Source of the DNA: Amycolatopsis sp. NBC_01480
Lineage (GTDB): Bacteria > Actinomycetota > Actinomycetes > Mycobacteriales > Pseudonocardiaceae
Assembly (NCBI RefSeq): GCF_036227205.1
Contig: NZ_CP109442.1
Location: 8,432,001 to 8,496,000 of the forward strand
Length of the DNA: 64,000 nucleotides
Reading direction: 5' to 3'
Below, one piece after another: positions 51,427 through 61,900 of the stretch. A program made the translations under genes and the position numbers. The notes under the pieces are model-generated. The model did not search any database. It was not told the DNA's origin and saw nothing but the letters and a program-made list of their open reading frames with translations. The first letter of the stretch is position 1, and the number at the start of each line of letters is the position of its first letter.

Positions 51427-52247
51427 CGACAACGGAAAACCCGCTGCTGACGATGATCCGCGAGGTCTGCGCCCTCGGCCGCGTCGAGTTCGAGCGGCCG
51501 CACACCGCCGAGGGCGATCCCGGCGCCGGCCGCGCGCTCGTCCGGGGGCTGCGAGCGGTGGACCCGGGCGGCGAGCCCAGTGACATCTCCCTGTCCCTCG
51601 GCCTGCTGGCGCCCCGCGCGCCGTACTTCGACCGGCTCGTGCTGGCCGCCATCGCGGCGCAGGTCCCGCAGGTGGTCAACCTCGGTGCCGGTTACGACGA
51701 CCGCGCGCTGCGGTTCCGGCGCTCCGGGGTGACGTTCTTCGACCTCGACCGGCCCGGCATCATCGCGGACAAGGTCCGCCGGCTCGCAGCGACGGGCACC
51801 GACACCAGGCACCTCATCCCGGTCGGGCTGGACTTCCGGACCGACGACGTCGCCGAAGCGCTCGCCCGCGCGGGCCACGACGCCACCCGTCCGACCCTCT
51901 TCCTCGCCGAACACCTCGCCCTGTTCCTCGAACCGGACGACGTCCTCGCACTCCTGGCGGGGCTTTCCGCCCGCGCCGCCGAAGGCAGCACGCTGGCCCT
52001 CACCGCCGAGGTGCACCCCGAGGGTCTCGATTCCGATCGGGTTGTCTCCGTTGTGGATCAGGAGATGTTCGGCGGCGGCGGACCGCTGCACACGATCCAG
52101 GCCCGCGACGCCTGGCTGGCGCTGTTCGCCAAGACCGGCTGGACGGTGGAGGACCCCGACGAGGTGACGGCGGTCGGCCACTTCGCACTGCCTGTGGGCG
52201 GGCAGGTGGTCCAGATCCAGACGCAGTTCCTCACGGCGACCTGCTGA
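51423..52247 (+). CDS. SAM-dependent methyltransferase, leucine carboxyl methyltransferase-like family
   Basis: A 274-residue class I methyltransferase resembling the LCMT/PPM actinobacterial group of O-methyltransferases. SAM site QVVNLGAGYDDRALRF with the GAGYD variant, acidic loop TFFDLDRPGIIADK, HLIPVGLDFR, and the FLAEHLALFLEPDDV segment conserved in this group. GTG start, coupled to MarR. Likely modifies a small carboxylate or hydroxyl in natural-product or xenobiotic metabolism. Substrate unknown. Confidence 0.88.
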   Translation: MTTTENPLLTMIREVCALGRVEFERPHTAEGDPGAGRALVRGLRAVDPGGEPSDISLSLGLLAPRAPYFDRLVLAAIAAQVPQVVNLGAGYDDRALRFRRSGVTFFDLDRPGIIADKVRRLAATGTDTRHLIPVGLDFRTDDVAEALARAGHDATRPTLFLAEHLALFLEPDDVLALLAGLSARAAEGSTLALTAEVHPEGLDSDRVVSVVDQEMFGGGGPLHTIQARDAWLALFAKTGWTVEDPDEVTAVGHFALPVGGQVVQIQTQFLTATC

Positions 52248-52258
52248 ACCGGGCTCGG

Positions 52259-53008
52259 TCAGTGGCCGGACCGGCCGAACAACCCGGAGAACTGCCGCTC
52301 GGCCTCGTCGAACTGCTGCTGGGTGAGACGGCCGTCGCGGACCATCGCGCGCAGCTGGTCCAGCGCGGTGTCCAGGCCGTGGGCGCTGGCTTCGTGGATG
52401 TGGGAGGCGAGGTCGCTCGCGACACCGTCGGACCCCGACACCGTCGTCGTGGTGAACACCGACGCACCCTTGGACGAGGTTTTCCCTTGCTGCCGGAACA
52501 TCTCGTCGATCCAGGCCTGCCGCTTGCGGCCCGCGCGCCGGGCCAGGTCGACGGCCAGCGCGGTCAGGTCGTCGGCCACCACTGCCTTCGCCGGGTCGGC
52601 CAGGTCGTACGCGATCGTGGCGGGAGTGCCCGCGGGCAGCGCCGCCGTGGTGCGCTCGACCGCGCGGATCGGCGTGCCGGCCGACCGCGACTCGAAGGTC
52701 AGCTTCCGCACCGCGTGCCCGTTCACCCTGGTCCCGGTGTACGACACGTCGACCAGCAGGGCGGGCACCCGCGAACCGGTGTCCAGCAGCCGCCGGCGAG
52801 TCCGGGCCGCGGCCCGCCAGCGCACGAGCAACGTCGCCGTCGTGCCCACGATCCCCACCGCGACCAAGCCGAAGCCGGCCGTCAACACCAGCAGCACCGG
52901 CTCGGGCGTGATCAGGTACGCGCGGCCGAACACCAGCGACAAGGGCGCAGACCACACCAACTGGACAAGCAGGACCACCACAACGATCCAGCGGGTGCTA
53001 CGCGGCAT
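52259..53008 (-). CDS. Membrane protein with SHOCT-like C terminus
   Basis: A 249-residue protein. Two N-terminal transmembrane helices (WIVVVVLLVQLVWSAPLSLVFG; VLLVLTAGFGLVAVGIVGTT), then a soluble beta-rich domain (ALLVDVSYTGTRVNGHAVRKL, like DUF3592), and a C-terminal LDQLRAMVRDGRLTQQQFDE, which matches the SHOCT oligomerisation helix pair. Function unknown; SHOCT proteins help assemble membrane complexes. Convergent with the methyltransferase gene (11 bases between). Confidence 0.75.
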   Translation of the reverse strand: MPRSTRWIVVVVLLVQLVWSAPLSLVFGRAYLITPEPVLLVLTAGFGLVAVGIVGTTATLLVRWRAAARTRRRLLDTGSRVPALLVDVSYTGTRVNGHAVRKLTFESRSAGTPIRAVERTTAALPAGTPATIAYDLADPAKAVVADDLTALAVDLARRAGRKRQAWIDEMFRQQGKTSSKGASVFTTTTVSGSDGVASDLASHIHEASAHGLDTALDQLRAMVRDGRLTQQQFDEAERQFSGLFGRSGH

Positions 53009-53062
53009 GAAGTGAATTTAGCCAGCCCAGCGCCCGAGTCAATCGGCCGGTCGGACGTCTCC

Positions 53063-53920
53063 TCAGGCCGCGGCCGCGGACGGGCCCGCGGCCAGCGCCT
53101 CGACCCGGCCCATCGGCCCGTTGTAGTAGTTCTGGTCGCCGGGCAGGCTGCCCGAGCGCGAGAACTGCCAGATGCTCTGCTTGTCCCAGCCGGCCGGCAG
53201 CTCCCCCACCTGCGGCGCGTAGCGGGCGAGCCACAACGGGTCGGTGTTGCCGAAGCGGCTCGTGTTGCCGGTGCAGAGCTTCCACCACGCGGTGCTGGTG
53301 TAGATCAGCGCGCTGCGTTTCTCCTTGGCGAGGTAGGTGCTGGTGAAGTCGGCGATCCAGTTCGTCATGTCGGCCGGGTTCTTGCCGTAACAGGAGTCGC
53401 CGTACGGGTTGTACTCGAGGTCGACCGCGCCCGGCAGCGTCTTGCCGTCGCCGTTCCACCCGCCGCCGTTCGCGATGAAGTACTCGGCCTGCTGCGCGCC
53501 GGTGGAGACGTCCGGGCGGGCGAAGTGGTAGGCGCCGCGGATGATCCCAGCAGCGTGCGCGCCGTTGTACTGCCCGCCGAACTGCGGGTTGACGAACCCG
53601 GTGCCCTCGGTGGCCTTGACGTAGGTGAACCGCGCGCCCGAGCCGCTGGCCGCCGCCCAGTCGACCGGGCCCGTGTGCCCGCTGACGTCGTGGCCCAGGG
53701 TCTGGTCGCCGGTCACGTCCGCGCGCGCGGTGTCCGGTCCGCCGTGCACGCCCTCGTGCGCCTCGATCTGTGAGCCCGCGTAGTTCCCGGCGGCCTGCGA
53801 GTAGTCGGCGGCGGCCGCCGTCCCCGCGGTGATCAGCCCCCACGGCAGCGCGGCGACGGCCGCGAGCAGCAGCCCGGTCCGCCACCGTCGGCTCCGCTCG
53901 TTTCCCGGCAGTTCAGGCAT
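53063..53920 (-). CDS. Secreted GH25 lysozyme (muramidase)
   Basis: Cleaves the beta-1,4 bond after N-acetylmuramic acid. The 285-residue protein has a signal peptide (WRTGLLLAAVAALPWGLITAGTAAAA), then the GH25 barrel: LGHDVSGHTGPVDW with the first catalytic Asp, TYVKATEGTGFVNPQF, RGAYHFARPD, and the DxE motif in AVDLEYNP (~163). Closing YAPQVGELPAGWDKQSIWQFSRSG is typical. The ATG at 53920 with GGAG before it is used; an in-frame ATG 39 bases upstream is possible. It is in the same orientation as the S53 peptidase but separated by a strong terminator. Confidence 0.92.
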   Translation of the reverse strand: MPELPGNERSRRWRTGLLLAAVAALPWGLITAGTAAAADYSQAAGNYAGSQIEAHEGVHGGPDTARADVTGDQTLGHDVSGHTGPVDWAAASGSGARFTYVKATEGTGFVNPQFGGQYNGAHAAGIIRGAYHFARPDVSTGAQQAEYFIANGGGWNGDGKTLPGAVDLEYNPYGDSCYGKNPADMTNWIADFTSTYLAKEKRSALIYTSTAWWKLCTGNTSRFGNTDPLWLARYAPQVGELPAGWDKQSIWQFSRSGSLPGDQNYYNGPMGRVEALAAGPSAAAA

Positions 53921-54024
53921 TCCGGCTCCGATCTCGGCACTGGCAGGTCCGGTGATCATGGTGCCTGCGCTGTACCGCCCCCGCTCGTCCGCCGTCACCC
54001 GTTCGTGGTCAGCCGGACGAGAAC

Positions 54025-54063
54025 GGGGCCGCCGGACCAGGTCGTGCCCAGTCCGGCGGCCCC
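54025..54063 (-). terminator. Terminator after S53 peptidase
   Basis: ggggccgccggac (54025-54037) pairs perfectly with gtccggcggcccc (54051-54063) across a 13-base loop, directly downstream of the minus-strand peptidase stop at 54082. Confidence 0.8.
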
Positions 54064-54081
54064 GCGGAAAACCCCGGTGGC

Positions 54082-55353
54082 TCAGCCGATCTGCTGCACC
54101 AGCGCCGGGACGAACTTGGCCGCGTCGAGGGTGCCCCAGCCCGACACGATGTCGAAGCCCTTGCCCGCCGTGTAGCCGTCCACGCCGTCCGTGGCATTGC
54201 TGCCCGAGGTCACGTCGACGATGCCGTTCGCTGTCGCGCCGGCGCCGATCTTGTACAGCGCCGGGTTGATGAAGCCCAGTCCCTTGCCCGCCTTCTGTGA
54301 GGCGAGCGCGACCACCGCGGCGAACAGCGGCGAGGACTGCGAGGTGCCCGACGTGCCGAGCAGCGAGATGTCCGGCAGCGATCGCCCGGTGGCCTTGATG
54401 GTCTGGTCCACGTCGGCCTGCCAGTCCGGCGCGGGGTACTCGTGCGACACGCCGCCGCCCGAGAGCGGCCACACAGTGTCAGGCGAGGTACGGGCGCCGG
54501 TGGAATCGGTGTGCAGCACCGTGCCGCCGACGGCCGTGACGTAGGAGTTCGCGGCCGGGAAGCTCACGACCTTCTTGCCCCACGGCGAGTTGTCCTTCTT
54601 GGTGCCGGTCGAGCCGTCGTCGCCGGTGGACGCGGTGACCGTGATGCCGGCGTCGGTCGCCTTCTTGAAGTGCGCGTCGAGGCCGTGCAGCTGCGCGGAG
54701 CTGTCGAAGTCGTCCTCCGGCGTGCCGAGGCTCATCGAGATGACGTTCGCGGAGTGGTGGTCGGCCAGGTAGTCGATGGCCGTCATCATGTCCGGGAACC
54801 CGTCGATGCCCTGGGTCTCCGAGGTCGGCGTGGCGACGACCAGGATCTTCGCCTTCGGCGCCAGTGTGTGGAACATGGCCACGTCGAGGTCGGTCTCGCC
54901 GCCCCAGCTCGAGCAGTCGGCGGGCGTGCCGGGGTCGCCGCACGCCGGGACCTTGCCCGCGGGCTCGAGGATCTGCACGTCCGCGGCGGGCAGGTTGTGC
55001 GACTTCGAGTAACTGTCTATGTAGGACTTGATGTCCTTGTCCCCGTACGAGACGACCGTCGCCAGCGTGGTGCCGGTGCCGTCGATTCCCTGGTCGTACA
55101 ACGGTTTCGTGTCGTACGAGGTCTGCAGGCTGTTGCCCGCCGCGGCGAGCGCGCGATCGGTCAGCGCCGCCCGCTCCTGCGGCGACCTCGCCCCGCTCAG
55201 CAGCGACGCCGCCGCGCTGAACTGGTGGTGCTTGGCCACCGGCGCCGCGGTCGCCGGCGCCCCGGCAGCGCACAGCGACAGGGCGGCAGCGGCCCCCACG
55301 GTCAGCGCGAGTGTCCGGCGCGCACGAGAGTTCTTGCCGAGCTGAGCAGCCAT
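54082..55353 (-). CDS. Secreted S53 sedolisin-type serine-carboxyl peptidase
   Basis: A 423-residue exported endopeptidase active at acid pH in known members. Signal peptide at 1-37 (RRTLALTVGAAAALSLCAAGAPATAA). Catalytic residues: Glu and Asp in GGETDLDVAMFHTLAP (~152-156), oxyanion Asp in TASTGDDGST, and Ser in GTSGTSQSSPLFAA (~338). The large N-terminal propeptide of many sedolisins is almost absent (about 80 residues before the catalytic core), so it is a short-pro form. Calcium-site region near the end (GWGTLDAAKFV). Likely degrades extracellular protein. Confidence 0.9.
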   Translation of the reverse strand: MAAQLGKNSRARRTLALTVGAAAALSLCAAGAPATAAPVAKHHQFSAAASLLSGARSPQERAALTDRALAAAGNSLQTSYDTKPLYDQGIDGTGTTLATVVSYGDKDIKSYIDSYSKSHNLPAADVQILEPAGKVPACGDPGTPADCSSWGGETDLDVAMFHTLAPKAKILVVATPTSETQGIDGFPDMMTAIDYLADHHSANVISMSLGTPEDDFDSSAQLHGLDAHFKKATDAGITVTASTGDDGSTGTKKDNSPWGKKVVSFPAANSYVTAVGGTVLHTDSTGARTSPDTVWPLSGGGVSHEYPAPDWQADVDQTIKATGRSLPDISLLGTSGTSQSSPLFAAVVALASQKAGKGLGFINPALYKIGAGATANGIVDVTSGSNATDGVDGYTAGKGFDIVSGWGTLDAAKFVPALVQQIG

Positions 55354-55512
55354 TCTGTTCCTTCCGGCGGCTCCCGCGGGTGCGGGATTTTCGGGGTGTA
55401 CCACCGGATTAAAACTCTCCCACCCCGCGGCTGCCACGGCCATTGGTCGCGGATGCCCCCAAGCGGTCAGCAAGGGGACGAAGTGGACAGCCCGGCCGGA
55501 CGGCGCCGGTGC

Positions 55513-58500
55513 TCAGGCCCCGCTGAACGCCGTCGCGAACACGTGCAGCTGCTTGGCCACCGGCAAGGTCACGAAGGCGACCGGCTTGCCCGCCGTCAGC
55601 GGCACCGATGCCGCGTACAGGCTCACCTTCTGATCGTGCGGGTACGTACTCCCCGCCGGCCGGTTCCAGTACGGCGTGGTGGCCACCAGCACGCAGCCGT
55701 CGACGGCCTGGTTGGCGTACCAGTCCGCGACGGTCAGCGTCGAGGTGGACGTGGTGCCATCGGTGTACGTCACGGTGACCGGGCCGCTCTGGGTGCCGTT
55801 GGTGCCGGCGGCGAGGAAGGACAGCGCCGAGCCCGAGCCGGGTTGGGCGATGCTCTGGCCGGCGGCCGTGACGGTGTCCGGCTGGCCCGCCGCAACGTCC
55901 GGCCAGGTGAACGTCGCGGGGCCGGACCGCACCTGACCGCCCGGGGTCACGCCGACGGATGCGAGTGCCTGCGCGGAAAAGCTGAAGCCGGCGCCGTCGA
56001 GGTTGCCCGAGGCCGGGTCCGCGTCGTCGGTCACACCGACGTCGGTGTACGCGGCGGCCAGGCTCGGGTACGACACCTGCACGGTCGCCGGCCCGGGGCC
56101 GGTCGAACCGCCCGCGTACCGCGTGGTCGCCGTGAAGTTCGCCGGGCCGGGAGCGGCGTCGGACGCGGCGGTCACGGACCACGTCGTCGACACCGTCTGT
56201 CCTGATCGCACGGTTGGGAAGTGCGCCGTGGTGCGCGGCGTCGCGGTCCAGCCCTTCGGCGGCGCAAGGCTCGTCACGGCGTCGCGCACCGGCTCGGTCG
56301 CGCCGTTGGTGAAGGCGGTGGTCACCGCGAACGTCTTGCCGCCGGTCGCGATCGCCGGCGCGGCCACCTTGGTGAACCGCGGCCCGGACGTCCGGTCGAC
56401 GCGGAAGCCTCCGGAGAGCGGCAGGTTCCGCGAGGAATCGCCGACGCGGACGGTGTACTGGCCGGCGCCGAGTTCCCACGCGTGCGCGTCGCTGCTCCAG
56501 TACGACGCGTCCTGCGCGGTGAGGTCGAACTGCACCCGCTTCGTCTGGCCCGGCTGGAGATCGACCTTCTGGAAGCCCTTGAGCTGGCTGCCCGGCTCGC
56601 CGGTGGCCGCGGGGTCGCCCAGGTACAGCTGCGCCACCTCCGAGCCCGCCCGCGCGCCGGTGTTGGTGACGTCGGCGCCGACCTTCAGGTGCCCGTTCTC
56701 GCCCATCGTGGTGCCGTCCACCTTCAGGTTCGAGAACCGGAAACTGGTGTAGGACAAGCCATAACCGAACGGGTAGAGCGGGGCGAGCTGCTTCTGGTCG
56801 TACCAGCGGTAGCCGACGTCGAGCCCCTCCGAGTACTGGACCTTGCCGTCGACGCCGGGCCACTGCTGCGGCGTCGAGGCGGGCACCTGGTCCAGCGACG
56901 CCGGGAACGTGACCGGCAGTTTGCCCGACGGCGTGGTGTCGCCGAAGAGCAGCGAAGCGATGGCGTTACCCGATTCCTGTCCCGGGTACCACGCCTCGAA
57001 CACGCCCTTGACCTTCGACAGCCACGGCATCGTCACCGCGGAGCCGGTGTTGAGCACGACGACGGTGTTCGGGTTGGCCGCCGAGACGGCGTCGATCAGC
57101 TGGTTCTGGTCGGCCGGCAGGCTGATGTCGGCCAGATCGCTGCCCTCGGACTCGAAGTCGTTGGCGTAGACGACCGCGACGTCCGACTTCGCGGCCAGCG
57201 CGGCCGCCTGCCCGGGCAGGTCCTGGCCCGGCGGAAGCCAGCCGAGCGTGACGGTCGAGTCGCCGCCGCCCTGGTAGTAGTCGACCTCGACCTGCACCGG
57301 CCGGCCCGCGGTCAGCGGGACCTGCGCGGTTTTCGTGGCCGCCGCGTGGTCGCCCCAGTTGTCGATCACCTGCTGCCCGTTGACCAGCAGCCTGCTGCCG
57401 TCGTCACTGGTCAGCCCGAGGGTGTACGTGCCGGTCGCGGGCGGGGTGAGCGTGCCGGTCCACTTGGTGGAGAAGTTCGTCGCGGGCAGGCCGGGCGCGG
57501 GCGTCGTGCCGGTCCAGGTGAAGTCGACCTGCGGGTCGGTCCGCGTGACAGCGGGGGCACCGGACGAGTCCGTGTTCGGGTAGTAGTCGCCCTGCAGGCC
57601 GTGGCCGGTGCCGGACGGCGGCGTCAGGTAGTTGCTTTCGATCGCCGGGAGCGCGCTGCCCTGGCCGAGGTTGCCCTGCGCGTAGTCCACGGTGACGCCG
57701 GATCCGGCGCGCGCCTTGATCCCGTCGAACGGCGTGACGGTGCCGGTGCCCGCGATGTGCGCGCTGCCGCCGCCGGAGCTGAGCGTGTTCTTGCCCGCGC
57801 CGTCGCCGATCACCGCGATGGAGTGCACCTTCGCCGGGTCCAGTGGCAGCACGCCGCCGTCGTTCTTCAGCAGCACCGTGCCGTCCTCGGCGGCCTTCTT
57901 CGCCACGTCGAGGTGGGCCGGGGTCGACGCGGGCGCGCCCGGGGTGTCGGGCGACGGGTGCTCGAACAGCCCGAAGCGGAACTCCTCGCGCAGGATCCGG
58001 CCGACCATGTCGTCCAGCCGGGACTGCGGCACCTGTCCATTTTGGACGGCGGTCTTCAGCGCGGTGCCGAAGAAGTCCTGGCCGGGCATCTCCATGTCCA
58101 TCCCGGCGTTGGCCGAGCCGGCCGCGCTGTGCGTGCCGCCCCAGTCCGAGGTGACGAAGCCGTCGAAGCCGAAGTCCTGCTTGAGGATGGCGTCGAGGTA
58201 GGAGTTCTCGCACGCGTACGTGCCGTTGATCGAGGAGTAGGAGCACATCGCCGAGGACGGCTTCGCCTGGTCGACCACCGTGCCGAACGCGCTCGCGTAG
58301 ATCTCGTGCACGGTGCGGTCGTCGATCACGGCATTGTCGGCGGTGGTGTTGCGGCTGGTCTCCTGGTTGTAGACGGCCCAGTGCTTCACCTGCGCCATCA
58401 CGCCCTGGGACTGCACGCCCTCGATGTCGGCGGCGCCCATCTGCCCAGCCAGGTACGGGTCCTCGCTGTAGGACTCGAACGCCCGGCCCCAGCGCGGGTC

Positions 58501-58941
58501 CCGGACGATGTTGATGGTCGGGCCGAGGTCGACGTCGACCCCCTTGGCCTTGTCCTCGGCGCCGATCACCGACCCGTAGGTCTTGGCCAGCGAGGAGTCG
58601 AACGACGCGGCGACCGCGGACGCGGCGGGCAGCTGCGTGGTGCCGCCGAGGTTCACCCCGAGCGGGCCGTCCTCCATCTTCAGCGACGGCACGCACAGCC
58701 GGTCGTTGCCCGCGACGCGGCCGGTGTAGCCGGCGGCCGCGGTCCCGTGCACCATGGTGATCTTCTCGTCGAGCGTCATCTGCCCGAGCACCTGCGCGAT
58801 CCGGGTGCCGATCGGCGCGGTCGAGCCCACCCAGGGGCAGCCGGCGGAGCCCGGTGCCGGGGGGGCGGCCTCGGCGGTGGCGGGGACGACGGTGCCGGCA
58901 ATGAGCACGGCCGCAATCAGGGCTGTTGCACGCCGCGTCAC
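55513..58941 (-). CDS. Secreted GH3 beta-glycosidase with PA14 domain
   Basis: A 1142-residue exported enzyme. Signal peptide ~1-25, GH3 N-terminal barrel to ~330 with the nucleophile Asp in VTSDWGGTHS (~265) and KHWAVYNQE, GH3 C-terminal domain split by a PA14 carbohydrate-binding insertion (LQGDYYPNTDSS to TLGWLPPG, ~447-560), then an Fn3-like domain (VTNTGARAGSEVAQLYLGDP), and two further beta domains of NEW3-type ending KQLHVFATAFSGA. GTG start overlaps the GH78 stop by four bases, so both enzymes are made together. Probably removes beta-glucose or xylose after rhamnose is released. Confidence 0.9.
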   Translation of the reverse strand: MTRRATALIAAVLIAGTVVPATAEAAPPAPGSAGCPWVGSTAPIGTRIAQVLGQMTLDEKITMVHGTAAAGYTGRVAGNDRLCVPSLKMEDGPLGVNLGGTTQLPAASAVAASFDSSLAKTYGSVIGAEDKAKGVDVDLGPTINIVRDPRWGRAFESYSEDPYLAGQMGAADIEGVQSQGVMAQVKHWAVYNQETSRNTTADNAVIDDRTVHEIYASAFGTVVDQAKPSSAMCSYSSINGTYACENSYLDAILKQDFGFDGFVTSDWGGTHSAAGSANAGMDMEMPGQDFFGTALKTAVQNGQVPQSRLDDMVGRILREEFRFGLFEHPSPDTPGAPASTPAHLDVAKKAAEDGTVLLKNDGGVLPLDPAKVHSIAVIGDGAGKNTLSSGGGSAHIAGTGTVTPFDGIKARAGSGVTVDYAQGNLGQGSALPAIESNYLTPPSGTGHGLQGDYYPNTDSSGAPAVTRTDPQVDFTWTGTTPAPGLPATNFSTKWTGTLTPPATGTYTLGLTSDDGSRLLVNGQQVIDNWGDHAAATKTAQVPLTAGRPVQVEVDYYQGGGDSTVTLGWLPPGQDLPGQAAALAAKSDVAVVYANDFESEGSDLADISLPADQNQLIDAVSAANPNTVVVLNTGSAVTMPWLSKVKGVFEAWYPGQESGNAIASLLFGDTTPSGKLPVTFPASLDQVPASTPQQWPGVDGKVQYSEGLDVGYRWYDQKQLAPLYPFGYGLSYTSFRFSNLKVDGTTMGENGHLKVGADVTNTGARAGSEVAQLYLGDPAATGEPGSQLKGFQKVDLQPGQTKRVQFDLTAQDASYWSSDAHAWELGAGQYTVRVGDSSRNLPLSGGFRVDRTSGPRFTKVAAPAIATGGKTFAVTTAFTNGATEPVRDAVTSLAPPKGWTATPRTTAHFPTVRSGQTVSTTWSVTAASDAAPGPANFTATTRYAGGSTGPGPATVQVSYPSLAAAYTDVGVTDDADPASGNLDGAGFSFSAQALASVGVTPGGQVRSGPATFTWPDVAAGQPDTVTAAGQSIAQPGSGSALSFLAAGTNGTQSGPVTVTYTDGTTSTSTLTVADWYANQAVDGCVLVATTPYWNRPAGSTYPHDQKVSLYAASVPLTAGKPVAFVTLPVAKQLHVFATAFSGA

Positions 58942-61900
58942 GGCGTCACCTCCGCGATCCTCGTATAACTGTTCTGTGCGGCCGAAACGACGATCCGCAC
59001 CTGGTTCGTGGTCACCGGCGCGCCGAACGGCACCCGCCGGTACACCGACGCATTGCCGGTCACGTGCGCCTGTTCGGCCCACTGCGTGCCGTCCCAGGTC
59101 TGCACGGTGAAGTCGGTCGGCACGCCATCGGGGTGGGACGCGAAACCGATGCCGGTCAACGCGGTCGCGGCGGGAGCCGTGACGGTGAGCGTGTCCGGGT
59201 AGGCGTTGTCGGTGTCGTCGTTCCAGAAGGTCGCCAGGTCATGGTCGATTGCGTTGGCCGCGACGTACGTCCGCGTCGCGCCGTCGACGGTGTTGGGAGG
59301 GTGCTCACTCGACGCGGCTGCCGTGGTGCCGCTCGCCCAGCTGCCGAACACCGGGACGGTCACCGTGACCTTCCCGGTCGCGCCACCCGGTGCCTTCGCC
59401 GTGACCGTCACCGGGTACAAACCGCTCTTCGTGCCGGCGGGCACGGTGATCCGGACCGTGGCCGAGGCCGGGGAAGTGGCCGGGGTCAACGGGATCCGGT
59501 CCGGCGTCGCCGTCACGGTCCAGCCGGCCGGTACCTGGGCACCGAGCGTCGCCTGACCGGCCGCGGTGGAGCGGCCCTCCAGGACCACGGAGACGTCGCC
59601 GCTGCTGCCCGAGGTGATTGCGGCGGGGGTGCCCGCGGTCAGCGCGAGCTGGGTGAACGTCGGCTGTGGCGGGGTGACGGTGAAGGCGTAGTCGCCCGAG
59701 CCCACGGTGAGGGTCAGGGTCTGGTCGTCGGCCGGGCCCACGGTGAGCCCGGGGTCGGGCCGGGCGGGGTGGCCGTAGATCGTGCGGCCACCCTCTCGTA
59801 CCGAGGACTGCTTGCCGCCCAGCAGCGGCAGCTTGATGGTCGCCGTCGCCCCGACGGGGATCGTCGCGCGGTAGGTCAGCGTGCTGCCGTACCGCTGCCA
59901 CGAGCTTACGATCGTGCCCCGCACCGTCTCCTGCTTCGCCGACGCGTGGGTCAGGTCGCCGGCCACGGCGGGCGCGAGGGTGAACTCACGGTAGCCGGGC
60001 GAGCCCGGCTGGATTCCGCCCAGCTGCTGGTAGAACCACTGCCCGATCGCGCCGCCGAGTCCGATGTGGTCTTTCGACGAGGTCCCGTCCGGCGCCGAGG
60101 AGTTGTCCCATTTCTCCCAGATCGTGCCCGGGCCCTGGTTTACCATGTAGCCGAAGCTCGGGTAGTCGGTGCGCTGAGCGACTGCGAGCGCGACATCGTC
60201 GCGCTGGTAGCGGCCCAAGGCTTGGAACACCAGCGTGGTGCCGACGAACCCGGTGGTGACGTGGTTCTGATGCGCGGCGAGGTCGGCGACGAGCCGGTCC
60301 GCGGTGGCCTGGTCCCGGCCGGCCGGGACCAGCCCGAACACCAACGGCAGCGCGTACGAAAGCTGCGTGCCGGTGCCGAAGACTCCGGTGTCCGGGGCGA
60401 AGTAGCGCTTGAGGAAGCCTGCCGCGATCTGCCCGGCGAGCGCGGTGTAGTGCGCGGCGTCGGCGGTTTTCCCCAGCGCCGTGGCCATCTTCGCGAGCAG
60501 GGTGGTGTCGAGGTAGGAGAAGCCGGTCTGGAAGTAGCTGTGCGGGGTGCTGACCGTGGACAGCCAGTCGTCGCCCCATGAGGTGGGCGCGTTGACCACG
60601 ATGTGGTCGGCGTCGCTGATCGTGGCGAGGTAGTCGACCCAGGACTTCACCTGCGGATAGTGGGCGGCGAGCAGCCGGGTGGTGCCGTACTGGGTGTAGG
60701 AGTCCCAGACGATCTGCGGGTACGCGGTGCCCCACGCCGGGTCGGTGAGCCAGTCCGTGCGGCCGCCGGTGGGCGCGACCGAGGGCAGGCTGCCATCGGC
60801 GTTACGGCTCGTGACGATGTCGCCGAGCCATTTGCCGTACAGCGACTGGAGGTCGAAGTTGGCCGTCGCCTCCTGGTCCGAGTCCCCCGCGTCGCCGAGC
60901 CAGCCGTGTTTCTCCCGGGTCGGGCAGTCCATCGGCATGGTCTCGAGGTTGTTCAGCTGGGTCTGCGCGACGGCGGCCTGGATCTTGTCGAGCCCCGGGT
61001 CGGAGGTGCTGAACGCACCGGTCGACGGCACATCGGTGTGGATCTCCTGCGCGGTCACGGTGAGCACCGCGTCGTCCGGGATGCCGGTCAGCTCGAGGTA
61101 GCGGAACCCGGCGTAGTTGAAGTGCGGCCGGTACGTCTCGGCGCCGGCGCCGCGGAAAGTGTAGCGGTCGGTCTGGCGCTGCGTGTCGGTGGCGTTGAAG
61201 CTGATGTTCGCGGTGGACACCCGCCCGGTCGGGTCGAGGATCTCGCCCTTCCTCAGCACTGCTGTCGCGCCCGCGGGCTGGGTGGCCTTCAGCGTCGCCT
61301 GGCCCGTGCGGTTCTGACCGAAGTCGTAGACGCGCACGCCTGGGGCCGGCCGGGTTTCCTTGACCGGGGCGAAGTCCGCGACCACGCGGGTGGGCGGGGA
61401 CGGGTCCGCTTCCAGTCGCGTGAGGCCGCTGTCGGTCACCGCCGGGTGCGGCGCGTAGACGCCGATCTCCGCCAGCCGGAAGGTGCAGCTGGTGCCGGCA
61501 CAGGGCAGCTTCGTCGCGGTGATCCGCACGTACCGGCCCGTGACGTCGGCGGGCAGGGTGACCGGCGCGGTGCCCGGGTTGGCCTGGTCCGCGCCGGTCC
61601 GGTCGGCGACCGTCGTCGCGGTGGCGAAGGCCGGGTCGTCGCTGACCTGGACCCGGTAGCGCACCGGGAATCCCGCGCCGACGAGGTCGCCCGCCGGGTC
61701 GTTCGCCGGGCGCGCGGGGAACAGCGACACCGAACCCAGCCGCTGCGAGGAGCCGAGGTCGACCTGCACCCACTTGGTGGCGTCCGCGACCGGTCCGATG
61801 GCCGAGTGGAAGCCCTCCGACGCGTCGGACGAACCGTCGATGCCGTCCGTGGCTGCCGACGGCGACCAGCCGCAGCACGTGGTCGTGTCCGAGGCCGTGA

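Noticed and set aside
56221..58968. A 915-codon open frame on the plus strand, and a 798-codon one at 60603-62999
   Set aside because: Antisense to GH3 and GH78, whose domains, signal peptides and active sites are unmistakable.
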